From Lutibacter agarilyticus (GTDB lineage Bacteria; Bacteroidota; Bacteroidia; Flavobacteriales; Flavobacteriaceae): a DNA stretch of 64,000 nt. The stretch is from positions 1 to 64,000 of the forward strand of contig NZ_FZNT01000006.1 in the NCBI RefSeq assembly GCF_900188235.1, in the 5' to 3' direction. The notes below the pieces were generated by a model, which ran no database searches, was not told where the DNA came from, and saw only the letters and a list, made by a program, of their open reading frames with translations. Each line of letters begins with the position of its first letter. Position 1 is the first letter of the stretch. The translations under genes were made by a program, and so were the position numbers. Of this stretch, positions 34,943-43,231 are shown in pieces.

Positions 34943-37216
34943 ATGACAGGAAAAAGCTCCATTATTATTCCATTAGATTTTATAGAACAGGATCTAAATC
35001 TTTTTATAGATGATAAAAGGAATGAAACCTTGTTTTACGCAGAGGATGCCTTACGTAATAATGAAGCCCCTTTTCAAATTCAAGAAGGGAATTTTTACGA
35101 TTATGAGTTTAGTAGTGAGGACTTTTATTTTCAAAAAACTGAAACGATACAACCACATAGAAGAAAGGCTTATACTGGGCAAATAGCACCCAATATTTAT
35201 GTAGGTACTTTAACGCTGGAGATTTATAAAAAAGACATTGATAAGTCCGTTGGAACATTAAAATTAGAAGTACAATCTATCAAATCTGAATATCGCGAGG
35301 ATTATAGGTATATGTTGGAAAGTATTACTGAGAAATGTACCGATTTAATTTTGCAATCGAACTCACCAGTTAGTCATTCTTTTCAAACAGATTATAATAT
35401 TGATAGTAAGACTTTATACCAGCGCTTTGCTTTTATAAAATCTATTATCCAGTCGGATGACTTTGAAGAGGCTATTCATAGAATTATTACATCACCAACA
35501 ACCATTTGGAAAGAAAAAGAAGAAAAGGTTGATGTTAGGAAAATGAAACGATTTAATGCTAACGCTGTAAAGCAGTTGGTTAATGGTTCTAATAGGGTTT
35601 CTTTAAACTCTGGGCATCCGTTATCCAGAAGAGGTCTTACTACGGTGTCCGACAAGATAAATTCAACTAAGAAAACTGAAAATGTTGATACCAATGAAAA
35701 TAGGTTTATAAAACATGCCTTAAATACTTTTTTAAAGTTTTGTATTGATTTACAGTCACATCCGAAAGCGGGAGACCGATTGAAGAAGGAAGCTGATCTT
35801 GTGATCAATACTTTGGAGAACCATTTACAACATAGTTTATTTAAGGAAATATCTAGACCAGAAACCTTGAAATTGAATAGTCCTATTTTACAGCGAAAAG
35901 AAGGGTATAGAGAGGTTTTGAAAGTGTGGTTGATGTTTGATTTGGCGGCTAAATTAATTTGGGAAGGTGGTGAGGATATTTATAGTGGCGGTAAAAAAGA
36001 TATTGCCACATTATATGAATATTGGTTGTTTTTTACACTCTTAGACATATTTCAGAAGAAGTTTGAAATTGAACCAAAGGAATTAGAGAAATTAACAAAT
36101 TACAATTCTAAAACTAAAAACTTAAATCTTCAATTAAAGCAGGGGAGATTCACAGCTTTAAAAGGGGTTTATATCTCTCATTCCAGAGCCTTGAATGTGA
36201 AATTTAATTACAATCGAAGTTTTTCAGGAGCTTCTGTTTACCCTAGTGCAGGTAGTTGGACTACCACTATGCGACCAGATTATACACTTTCATTTTGGCC
36301 TAAAGAATTAAAAGAAAAGGAGGCAGAACAAACAGAGCAAATCGTTCATATTCATTTTGATGCAAAGTATAAGATTAATAAAGTTGATGAAATTATAGGA
36401 AATAGATCAGGTGCCACTGAAGTGGAACTAAATGAAGAAAAGTTAGCACAAAAAAAGGGAACTTATAAAAATGCAGATTTGTTGAAAATGCACGCTTATA
36501 AAGATGCTATTAGAAGAACAGGCGGTGCTTACGTATTATATCCTGGAACTGAACAGACAACCAAAATTGGATTTCATGAGATATTACCTGGACTTGGGGC
36601 TTTTTCAGTAAAACCATCAAAAATAAATGTGGAAACAAGTCATGTGGAAGCATTCATAGATAAAGTAATTGCACATTTTGTCAATAGATCTACTCAGCGT
36701 GAAAACCTAGCTACTAAGACCTATGATATTCATAATACAGCGATTATTAATAAACTGAAACAACCTATACCAGAGTATTTAAATAATAGAAAATTAATTC
36801 CTGATGAAACTTTTGTACTGGTAGGGTATTACAATTCAGTAGAGCAATATAATTGGATAAACACAAAAAAATTATATAATTTTAGAATGGGAAGTACCGC
36901 AGGGTCTTTAATATTGGATAAAGAAACTGTAGATGCAAAATTTTTACTATTACATGGTAGAGGAGATCAACATTCAAATGAGTTATGGGAAATAAAAAGT
37001 AAAGGGCCTAAAGTATATTCAAAAGATAATTTGATTTCAAAAGGCTATATCAATCCTTCCTCAGATCATTATCTAGTGATTGAAATTGAAAAGGTAGATC
37101 TAAATAATTTTGGAAATCAAAATTGGAACTTTAAAAAACTCAAAAATTATAAAAAGGGAAGGGCTTCATCTTTGCCGTTTACCTGCTCATTAACAGAGTT
37201 GATGTTAAATTCTTAA
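34943..37216 (+). CDS. McrC-like DUF2357/DUF524 nuclease
   Basis: 757 aa. The N-terminal region is DUF2357-like (RKAYTGQIAPNIYVGTLTLEI, then ENRFIKHALNTFLKFCIDL). The nuclease region has HFDAKYKINKVDEI near 470 and KMHAYKDAIRRTGGAYVLYPG, the PD-(D/E)XK motif of DUF524. The last ~140 residues (LIPDETFVLVGYYNS, KFLLLHGRGDQHSNELWEI) form an extra domain not in minimal McrC, possibly a second DNA-recognition module. With McrB it should cut modified DNA. Its 3' end is duplicated as a remnant at 5710-5875. Confidence 0.85.
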   Translation: MTGKSSIIIPLDFIEQDLNLFIDDKRNETLFYAEDALRNNEAPFQIQEGNFYDYEFSSEDFYFQKTETIQPHRRKAYTGQIAPNIYVGTLTLEIYKKDIDKSVGTLKLEVQSIKSEYREDYRYMLESITEKCTDLILQSNSPVSHSFQTDYNIDSKTLYQRFAFIKSIIQSDDFEEAIHRIITSPTTIWKEKEEKVDVRKMKRFNANAVKQLVNGSNRVSLNSGHPLSRRGLTTVSDKINSTKKTENVDTNENRFIKHALNTFLKFCIDLQSHPKAGDRLKKEADLVINTLENHLQHSLFKEISRPETLKLNSPILQRKEGYREVLKVWLMFDLAAKLIWEGGEDIYSGGKKDIATLYEYWLFFTLLDIFQKKFEIEPKELEKLTNYNSKTKNLNLQLKQGRFTALKGVYISHSRALNVKFNYNRSFSGASVYPSAGSWTTTMRPDYTLSFWPKELKEKEAEQTEQIVHIHFDAKYKINKVDEIIGNRSGATEVELNEEKLAQKKGTYKNADLLKMHAYKDAIRRTGGAYVLYPGTEQTTKIGFHEILPGLGAFSVKPSKINVETSHVEAFIDKVIAHFVNRSTQRENLATKTYDIHNTAIINKLKQPIPEYLNNRKLIPDETFVLVGYYNSVEQYNWINTKKLYNFRMGSTAGSLILDKETVDAKFLLLHGRGDQHSNELWEIKSKGPKVYSKDNLISKGYINPSSDHYLVIEIEKVDLNNFGNQNWNFKKLKNYKKGRASSLPFTCSLTELMLNS

Positions 37217-37315
37217 TGAAAAACATTATTCGGCCAAGTAGTTCTTAAACACTTTACGCGATAATGCCATTTTATAGCTCAAAATTCACTCATTGTTTAT
37301 TTTTCCTAATACGAA

Positions 37316-37786
37316 TTAAACAATATTATCTAATGAGTTTATATAATTTGGATCTTCTAAATATATTAATGAACTGGTTGCCATATCAAAATAGGGCAGG
37401 GCACCATCATATCTACGATCCATATTTTGTATTAAAAAAAATCGAGTGCTAATTAACCTTTTAATTTCATCTAAATCACCTTTGGTTGCTGGTTTATTTT
37501 CCTTTGAAACAAATAAGTTTTTTGCGTATGCTGTTGCAGCATTTGCAGCTAATGTACCAGCCATAGCATTTCCAACCCCAGCTGCACTCATAGCTTCAAC
37601 TTTCATTTTTTCCTGTTGTACAGCAAGTGCTTCAGAGAGGTGGTCTATAGGTTTTTTAATAGCTTTCTTTTTCTTGTGTTGGTGGTTTTTGTTTCTACAA
37701 GTATCAGAACAAAATTTTTGAGCTTTTCGTCTTGTAGGTATAAATTCATTTTGGCAAAATTGACAGGTATAGTATTTTTCTTCCAT
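37316..37786 (-). CDS. Zinc-ribbon protein of the recombinase operon
   Basis: 156 aa. The N-terminus has CQFCQNEF and FCSDTCRNKNHQHKKKK, a C4 zinc ribbon with a basic tail. A small hydrophobic, alanine-rich stretch (MSAAGVGNAMAGTLAANAAT) follows. Function unknown; such proteins accompany recombinase genes in Bacteroidota islands. It is the last gene of the four-gene recombinase cluster and lies between McrC and the HTH protein. Confidence 0.6.
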   Translation of the reverse strand: MEEKYYTCQFCQNEFIPTRRKAQKFCSDTCRNKNHQHKKKKAIKKPIDHLSEALAVQQEKMKVEAMSAAGVGNAMAGTLAANAATAYAKNLFVSKENKPATKGDLDEIKRLISTRFFLIQNMDRRYDGALPYFDMATSSLIYLEDPNYINSLDNIV

Positions 37787-37838
37787 GGGGTTTTTAATAT
37801 TAAGCGTAAAGGAAACGTTTGTTTTACGTATAATTGTT

Positions 37839-38612
37839 TTAGAAACGGTGTTTTAATAAGTATTCGTTGGCTTTGTCTTCAATATCATCTTTAGTTGTTC
37901 CCTTTCCTTTTTCTAGCCAGTCTATAATTTCTGATTTCTTAAATTGCAACTTAGCACCATTTTTATAAAACGGAATTTTACCTTTATGTCTTAAATCATA
38001 AATAGTAGGAACTGCATAATTTGTGAGTTCAGAAACTTCTTTTACGCTTAAAAAAACATCCTTTATTTGCTCATCTTTTTTGATAGGAGCTTTTGAAGGT
38101 TTTGGTGTAGGATACAATTTTTCTCCCAGTTGTTTATATAATGGAGTATTATAAACAGATCCGCCATAGTTTTTTATTTCAAACTTTTTAAAGTTATTCA
38201 ACTCGTACATTAATTTGTAAATAGGATGGTAGTTACTAAACAAATTAGCTGTTTTACTTATGGCATCATAAATGGCTATAGATTTGATAAAACCTTCCAG
38301 ATTAAAACTTTTTTGTTGATTGTTTTTCTTCAGAAGAGGAATAATTTTATGATTTAAAATTTTATTTATAGCATCATCTTCAAACATAATCTCACGATCA
38401 TTAAATAGCGTTAAATACTCAGATTTACGAGCTACAGGAATGTTGTTTAATGCGCGTTGTTTGTAATGAGAAACTTGATCTGATAATTCTCTATAACTAT
38501 AATCATAAGTGTAACCAATATTTTTTAACTTGATGAGGTTTCTTTTGAGTAACTTTTCTGAAATAGAAAGATAGCTGTTTAGTGTATTGTTATATAATTT
38601 GTTATAATCCAT
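37839..38612 (-). CDS. HTH (excisionase-like) protein
   Basis: 257 aa. The N-terminal ~190 residues are helical and basic, unrecognised. The C-terminal segment DVFLSVKEVSELTNYAVPTI followed by YDLRHKGKIPFYKNGAKLQF is a MerR/Xis-type helix-turn-helix (HTH_17), the fold of recombination directionality factors. It overlaps the end of the integrase gene by 11 bp. It may act as the excisionase. Confidence 0.75.
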   Translation of the reverse strand: MDYNKLYNNTLNSYLSISEKLLKRNLIKLKNIGYTYDYSYRELSDQVSHYKQRALNNIPVARKSEYLTLFNDREIMFEDDAINKILNHKIIPLLKKNNQQKSFNLEGFIKSIAIYDAISKTANLFSNYHPIYKLMYELNNFKKFEIKNYGGSVYNTPLYKQLGEKLYPTPKPSKAPIKKDEQIKDVFLSVKEVSELTNYAVPTIYDLRHKGKIPFYKNGAKLQFKKSEIIDWLEKGKGTTKDDIEDKANEYLLKHRF

Positions 38613-39738
38613 TCAAGTTTAATTTTATGCGGTTAGCAGCTTCAATCTTATTTTTATTAATAACCTTAGTGTAGATTTGAGTTGTATTCACATTTTTATG
38701 CCCCAATAATTTTGAAACAGTATAAATATCTGTTCCATTGGCTAATTGGAGGGTAGCATAACTATGCCTAAAATTATGGAAGCTAATTTTTTTATGAATT
38801 TTTGCTTTTTCAATCCAAGGTTTTAAATACCGAGCAACGTCATTATAATTCAAACTAGTAAAAACTTTACCCTCGGTTGTTCCTTCTTGTTTTAGTATAT
38901 CGTGGGCATCATTAGCAATTGGATGATTGTGAATGTTGCCAGTTTTTTGTTCTTTTAGTTTTATATAATATCCTTGATGAATGTCTCCAAAGATAGTTTC
39001 CCATGTTAAATTTTTAATATCAACAAAGCGTAAACCCGTTAAAGCCGAAAATAAAGCCGCTCTTTTAATTTGTGGAAATTTAATATCTGTATTCCATAAT
39101 TTAATTAATTCTTCTTCCGTAAGGTATTCCCTAAAAGTTTGCTCTTGCTTAATATATTCAGTTTGTTTAGCAAGATCTATTGAGATGATATTTTCTTTGA
39201 AAGCTCTTTTTAGTACAAATATGAAATGTTTGTAATATGTTGCAGCTGTATTTTGTGCTAATTTACTTTTACTAGATTTTAAACTAGTTGTTGTTAAAAG
39301 AAACTCTCGATATTTATAGGCTATTGCCAGTGTTAAATTTTGTGAGCTGATTTTGTTACCAATAAATGATTTAAAATAGTTAAATGAAGCCTGCCAACTC
39401 AAAGCATTGTTTTTAGATCCATTATTGAAGTACTCCAGAACAATAGCGTAATAGTAATCTACAAAATTAATATTGACTTCAATATTTTCCTTAAAACCGA
39501 ATTCTTTGTTTTTTAACTGTACCAGTCTTTTTGCCCTAATCACTTCTGCTAACTCAATGGTAGTTTTATTGTGTTCTCTTTCAAATTGGTTTTTTGGATA
39601 GTCGTGAATTTTTAATTTTAAAAACTCACGTCTGGTTTCTTTACCAGTTTTAGGACTTATGATAGGAGGAAAGTAGTCTAAATATAAACTAGTTTTATCA
39701 TTTGCTATTTTTTTATGTCGTAGGGTTACATTAGCCAT
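38602..39738 (-). CDS. Tyrosine recombinase (integrase)
   Basis: 378 aa. The N-terminal ~100 residues are an Arm_DNA_bind-like domain, then a SAM-like core-binding domain (FNYFKSFIGNKISS to AYKYREFLL). The catalytic domain has the first arginine in ALTGLRFVDIKNLTW (near 236), HNFRHSYATL near 320 (H-x-x-R), LLGHKNVNTT and the nucleophile tyrosine in QIYTKV near 357. All key residues are present, so it should be active. The gene lies within 1 kb of the candidate right attachment site at the mnmE 3' end. Confidence 0.93.
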   Translation of the reverse strand: MANVTLRHKKIANDKTSLYLDYFPPIISPKTGKETRREFLKLKIHDYPKNQFEREHNKTTIELAEVIRAKRLVQLKNKEFGFKENIEVNINFVDYYYAIVLEYFNNGSKNNALSWQASFNYFKSFIGNKISSQNLTLAIAYKYREFLLTTTSLKSSKSKLAQNTAATYYKHFIFVLKRAFKENIISIDLAKQTEYIKQEQTFREYLTEEELIKLWNTDIKFPQIKRAALFSALTGLRFVDIKNLTWETIFGDIHQGYYIKLKEQKTGNIHNHPIANDAHDILKQEGTTEGKVFTSLNYNDVARYLKPWIEKAKIHKKISFHNFRHSYATLQLANGTDIYTVSKLLGHKNVNTTQIYTKVINKNKIEAANRIKLNLNGL

Positions 39739-40415
39739 TATTGTTCGGGGTTTTTAGGTTTACCAAATAATTTTATAATATCTTTTTTTAGCACATAAAC
39801 AAACCTTCCTTTTTTTATTTTTTCTATGCTATTCTTTTTAATATGACGATCAATGGAGCGGTTTGATAAATTATAATATCTTGATATTTCACCTACGCTA
39901 AAATAACTATTATTATCATCTTTCTTGCCTTCATTTAAAATAATTTCCTCTGAATATTCATTTTCAAATTGATTGGTGATCAAGTTTTTCAAGTCTTTTT
40001 TTCTAATGATTACTCTAGCTCCAAATTTTGCTGCTTTCAGGTGTTTGTTTTTTATTAATCTTTGTACTGAAGACATGCTAATTCCTAATAGAACCATTAC
40101 ATCTTTCATACTTAACAAATCTTTTGCTTTTATAGTTTTTAGATGAGTATCATAAGGGATGATTTCATCATTTTGAATTAATGGTTTTTCACTGTCATTT
40201 TTTTTCTTTTTTCGTGCTTTTTTTCTGTAGTGCTCCTGATTACACTTGTGGCTACAATATTTGGTTTTTAATGTTTGTGCCATGAATTGCTTACCACAAT
40301 AGCTACATTTTTTTGCGATTTTCATACAGTACGTTTTTAGATTTTTATGGTCCTTTTTAGTCCTGATAAGTCCATACAAGTCTGGATCGGTCAGAAACTC
40401 CTCAACACTCGTCAA
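39738..40415 (-). CDS. Double HTH_17 protein with zinc ribbon
   Basis: 225 aa from a TTG at 40415; an internal ATG at 40325 (codon 31) just before the zinc ribbon is an equally possible start. The zinc ribbon is KCSYCGKQFMAQTLKTKYCS then HKC. Two helix-turn-helix domains follow (LLSMKDVMVLLGISMSSVQR and YFSVGEISRYYNLSNRSIDR). Two such domains suggest binding to paired sites at the element end. The stop overlaps the integrase start by one base, so the two are coupled. Likely a regulator or directionality factor. Confidence 0.7.
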   Translation of the reverse strand: MTSVEEFLTDPDLYGLIRTKKDHKNLKTYCMKIAKKCSYCGKQFMAQTLKTKYCSHKCNQEHYRKKARKKKKNDSEKPLIQNDEIIPYDTHLKTIKAKDLLSMKDVMVLLGISMSSVQRLIKNKHLKAAKFGARVIIRKKDLKNLITNQFENEYSEEIILNEGKKDDNNSYFSVGEISRYYNLSNRSIDRHIKKNSIEKIKKGRFVYVLKKDIIKLFGKPKNPEQ

Positions 40416-40446
40416 GCAATGTAATTTTTCATACTTTTTTTAAAAA

Positions 40447-40465
40447 AGGTACAATAAATGTACAA
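40447..40465 (+). promoter_or_regulatory. Right-end copies of the AGGTACAA motif
   Basis: AGGTACAA at 40447-40454 and ATGTACAA at 40458-40465 repeat the motif found three times near the left attachment site, in the same orientation. They lie between the recombinase operon and attR, as arm-type sites would. Confidence 0.5.
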
Positions 40466-40503
40466 AAACAATCTAAATATTACGTTTTTTTACAAAATGG
40501 AAA

Positions 40504-40559
40504 GGTCCGAAAACAAAGAGAAACTGTTGATAACTCTAGGTTTTCGGACCTTTTTTTTT
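40504..40559. terminator. Bidirectional terminator downstream of mnmE
   Basis: GGTCCGAAAAC (40504-40514) pairs with GTTTTCGGACC (40540-40550), an 11-bp stem with a 25-base loop, followed on the plus strand by nine T. On the minus strand it sits 16 bases after the mnmE stop and could stop mnmE transcription just inside the island. Confidence 0.75.
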
Positions 40560-40574
40560 GTAATTTTTTGTAAA

Positions 40575-40592
40575 TTATTTGCCGATACAAAA
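40575..40592 (-). other. Candidate right attachment site (attR) at mnmE 3' end
   Basis: The last 18 bp of mnmE, reading F-C-I-G-K-stop on the minus strand, match 9025-9042 at 15 of 18 positions, with CCGATACAA identical. It is the chromosomal half-site position expected for mnmE-targeting islands. Confidence 0.65.
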
Positions 40593-41960
40593 ATTAGCAA
40601 AAATATTACCTAGTAAGTCTTCAGTAGTTACTTCTCCAGTAATTTCACCTAAATAAAACAATGCTTGTCTAATATCAATTGCAAATAAATCTGTACTAAC
40701 GTTTAGGTCTATGCTTTGTTGAATTTCCTTGATCGAAGTATAAGCATTATTCAAGGCTTCAAAATGTCGAGAGTTACTTACAATGGTTTCATTATTACTC
40801 AATGCTCCTTTATTTGCTAATTGAGTAAGTGTGCTAATAAGCTCATTAATTCCTGTTTTATTTTTTGCTGAAAGTATAATTAAATCGGTGTAGTTTGTGT
40901 TTAGTTCTGTGATTTGATTATTGTCTAACAAATCAGCTTTATTAACAATTGTCAATATTTTTTTAGCAGGATATTTTTCTTTCAGTTCTGTAATTTGTTG
41001 TTGAAGCGAATCAATTTTAGAAGCATCAATTAAATGCAATACCAATTGTGCTTTTTCAATATTTTCAAATGTTTTTTGAATTCCGATGCTTTCTACCACA
41101 TCTTTTGTAGCTCTTATTCCAGCTGTATCAATAAAACGGTAAGCTACACCTTCAATAATCAATTCATCTTCAATAGCATCTCTTGTAGTTCCTGCAATAT
41201 CACTTACAATGGCTCTTTCTTCATTTAATAGCGCATTTAATAAGGTCGATTTCCCTACATTTGGTTCCCCTACAATTGCAATTGGAATTCCGTTTTTCAA
41301 TACATTTCCAAGCGCAAAAGAATCTATTAATTGTTTTAAAACAGCGCTAATTTCATTCACTAATTTTGTAAACGCTGTTCTGTCTGCAAATTCAACATCT
41401 TCTTCAGCAAAATCTAATTCTAATTCAATTAAACTCGCAAAATTTAACAATTGTTCTCGAAGTTTTTCAATTTCACTTCTAAAACCACCACGCATTTGTT
41501 GTAATGCAACTTGGTGTGACGCTGCTGAGTTTGACGAAATTAAATCGGCAACAGCTTCTGCCTGACTTAAATCCATTTTTCCGTTTAAAAATGCACGTAG
41601 TGTAAATTCTCCACCATTGGCATTTCTAACGCCATTTTTTAAGAATAATTGTAATATTTCTTGTTGAATATATACGGATCCATGGCAATTTATTTCAACC
41701 ACATTTTCTCCTGTATACGAATTAGGATTTTTGAATACAGAAACCAATACTTCATCAATAATTCTAGTGTTATCAATAATATTTCCTAAATGAATGGTGT
41801 GCGATTTTACGGTTGTTAAATCTTTATTTCCAAATTTAGATTGAAAATGTTGATTCACAATTTTAATGGCATCTTCACCAGATAAGCGAATAACAGCAAT
41901 GGCTCCAACTCCTGAAGATGTTGCCAATGCAATAATAGTATCGTTTTGTATTGTATTCAT
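40575..41960 (-). CDS. mnmE: tRNA modification GTPase MnmE
   Basis: 461 aa, full length. The N-terminal tetrahydrofolate-binding domain starts TIIALATSSGVGAIAVIRLSG. The G domain (about 225-370) has GEPNVGKST, DTAGIR and NKADLL. The C-terminus ends in FCIGK, the conserved C-I-G-K motif. With MnmG it makes the 5-carboxymethylaminomethyl group on U34 of tRNAs. The start ATG at 41960 lies only a few bases after a -7 box, so the mRNA may be nearly leaderless. The gene is intact despite the adjacent island, whose attR rebuilds its 3' end. Confidence 0.97.
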   Translation of the reverse strand: MNTIQNDTIIALATSSGVGAIAVIRLSGEDAIKIVNQHFQSKFGNKDLTTVKSHTIHLGNIIDNTRIIDEVLVSVFKNPNSYTGENVVEINCHGSVYIQQEILQLFLKNGVRNANGGEFTLRAFLNGKMDLSQAEAVADLISSNSAASHQVALQQMRGGFRSEIEKLREQLLNFASLIELELDFAEEDVEFADRTAFTKLVNEISAVLKQLIDSFALGNVLKNGIPIAIVGEPNVGKSTLLNALLNEERAIVSDIAGTTRDAIEDELIIEGVAYRFIDTAGIRATKDVVESIGIQKTFENIEKAQLVLHLIDASKIDSLQQQITELKEKYPAKKILTIVNKADLLDNNQITELNTNYTDLIILSAKNKTGINELISTLTQLANKGALSNNETIVSNSRHFEALNNAYTSIKEIQQSIDLNVSTDLFAIDIRQALFYLGEITGEVTTEDLLGNIFANFCIGK

Positions 41961-41964
41961 TGTG

Positions 41965-41972
41965 CAAAGATA
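41965..41972 (-). promoter_or_regulatory. mnmE promoter -7 box
   Basis: On the minus strand the bases read TATCTTTG (TAnnTTTG), four bases upstream of the mnmE ATG. Transcription would begin within or next to the start codon. The heptamer repeat starting at 41981 occupies the expected -33 position. Confidence 0.65.
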
Positions 41973-41980
41973 TATTTTTT

Positions 41981-42053
41981 AAGTGAGAAGTGAGAAGTGA
42001 GAAGTGAGAAGTGAGAAGTGAGAAGTGAGAAGTGAGAAGTGAGAAGTGAGAAG
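41981..42053. repeat. Heptanucleotide tandem repeat at mnmE promoter
   Basis: AAGTGAG is repeated about 10 times in perfect tandem, ending in AAGATGCTTCG. It begins 9 bases upstream of the -7 box. A short interspersed-repeat fragment (ATGCTTCGCAGGCTCAGCAATG) follows at 42053-42075 without coding potential. Such repeats vary in copy number by slippage. Confidence 0.95.
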
Positions 42054-42205
42054 ATGCTTCGCAGGCTCAGCAATGAACAGTTAATAAAACAATTATATGA
42101 CTATACTTGAAAATAGGGTTCAACTATGATAAATTGAACCCTATAAAGAAGTTTACACACTTTATAGGATAGTGTCGCTAACTGCTAAAATCGAACTGAC
42201 AACAG

Positions 42206-42646
42206 CTAATATATAGCACGTTTTATAAAATCTTCAAAGTCTTCATAAAACTCTTCAAACTGATGCATTGCTTCATTAAAAAACAAGAATACGCCTTGCC
42301 AAGTATTTTTATTATGTATGTTAAATTCACCATTGTAGGTAACATACACTCTATGAATCAATTTTCCGTTTTCTAAAGGGTATAATTCGTCAAAAACAGC
42401 ATCAGGTATATAGTCTTCTAATAAATTACTTTTAACTTCAAGTAGTTGTTCAAATAGCAATTCATTTTTGGTTTTGTCGTACGATTCAATATCTAAACAA
42501 ACCATTGCTTTTTTTTGATCGGCTACAAATTTAAAACTGAACCCTTTTATTTGTGTATTGTATAACAACCATTTTCGCGGAAACGATTTTCCGTAACTTG
42601 TCCAAAATTCCTTTCTAAGACTTGCAGATTCTTCTTTACTAAACAT
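42206..42646 (-). CDS. DUF4268 domain-containing protein
   Basis: 146 aa. KEFWTSYGKSFPRKWLLYNT and FSFKFVADQKKAMVCLDIES fit DUF4268, a PD-(D/E)XK-like domain of unknown role that is common in Bacteroidota. No nuclease residues stand out. It follows miaE without a gap and is the last gene of the antiporter-miaE-DUF4268 run. Confidence 0.8.
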   Translation of the reverse strand: MFSKEESASLRKEFWTSYGKSFPRKWLLYNTQIKGFSFKFVADQKKAMVCLDIESYDKTKNELLFEQLLEVKSNLLEDYIPDAVFDELYPLENGKLIHRVYVTYNGEFNIHNKNTWQGVFLFFNEAMHQFEEFYEDFEDFIKRAIY

Positions 42647-43231
42647 TTATCCGTGTATTTTTGCTTTAAACCCTCTTGATTTCATAAATTCAGCTTCATA
42701 TTCCAACAATCCTTTCCATTTTTCATCAACAATTACTCTATCTTGATATTTGCGTGCAAAATTTAAAAATGTGGTATAATGATTTGCTTCCGAAGCCATT
42801 AAATCTAAATAAAATTTTGATAATTCTTCATCTTTCATATTATCAGCAAACACCTTAAAGCGCTCACAACTTCTAGCTTCAATTAAAGCCGCAACTAATA
42901 AACGTTGAATTAGGCTTTCATTACGGTCTTTTGTCTTTGGAAAATAATTTTGCAAATGTGCCGCATAATCATTTTTTTGACCTCTTCCTAACACCATACC
43001 GCGCTTTACCATAATGTCATGAACCATTTTAAAATGTTCCATTTCTTCAATAGCAATTAACGCCATTTCTTGAACCAACTCCGTTTCTTCAGAATAATTA
43101 ATTATGATTGAAGTTGCATTTGCGGATGCTTTTTGTTCAGCATACGCGTGATCGGTTAATATTTGTTGCAAGTCGTTTTTTGCAATTTCAGCCCAAGAGG
43201 TTTCAGTTTCAAACTTTAGTCCTAACATCAT
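42647..43231 (-). CDS. miaE: tRNA-(ms2io6A)-hydroxylase, MiaE-like
   Basis: 194 aa. The diiron ferritin-like helices carry the ligands EQKASANA, IEEMEHFKM, EARSCERF and EANHYTTF. The enzyme hydroxylates the isopentenyl group of ms2i6A at tRNA position 37 with oxygen. Two ATG codons (43231, 43228); the first overlaps the antiporter stop (TAATG), so the two genes are translationally coupled. Located two genes from mnmE, another tRNA modification gene. Confidence 0.9.
   Translation of the reverse strand: MMLGLKFETETSWAEIAKNDLQQILTDHAYAEQKASANATSIIINYSEETELVQEMALIAIEEMEHFKMVHDIMVKRGMVLGRGQKNDYAAHLQNYFPKTKDRNESLIQRLLVAALIEARSCERFKVFADNMKDEELSKFYLDLMASEANHYTTFLNFARKYQDRVIVDEKWKGLLEYEAEFMKSRGFKAKIHG

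Noticed and set aside
37446-37721. 91-codon plus-strand ORF
   Set aside because: Antisense of the zinc-ribbon gene, whose C4 motif and direction fit the recombinase operon.
9025-40592. Integrative conjugative element
   Set aside because: No relaxase, coupling protein or type IV secretion genes are seen; it could at most be mobilised or helped by another element.
41981-42053. CRISPR-like array
   Set aside because: A 7-bp simple tandem repeat without spacers.
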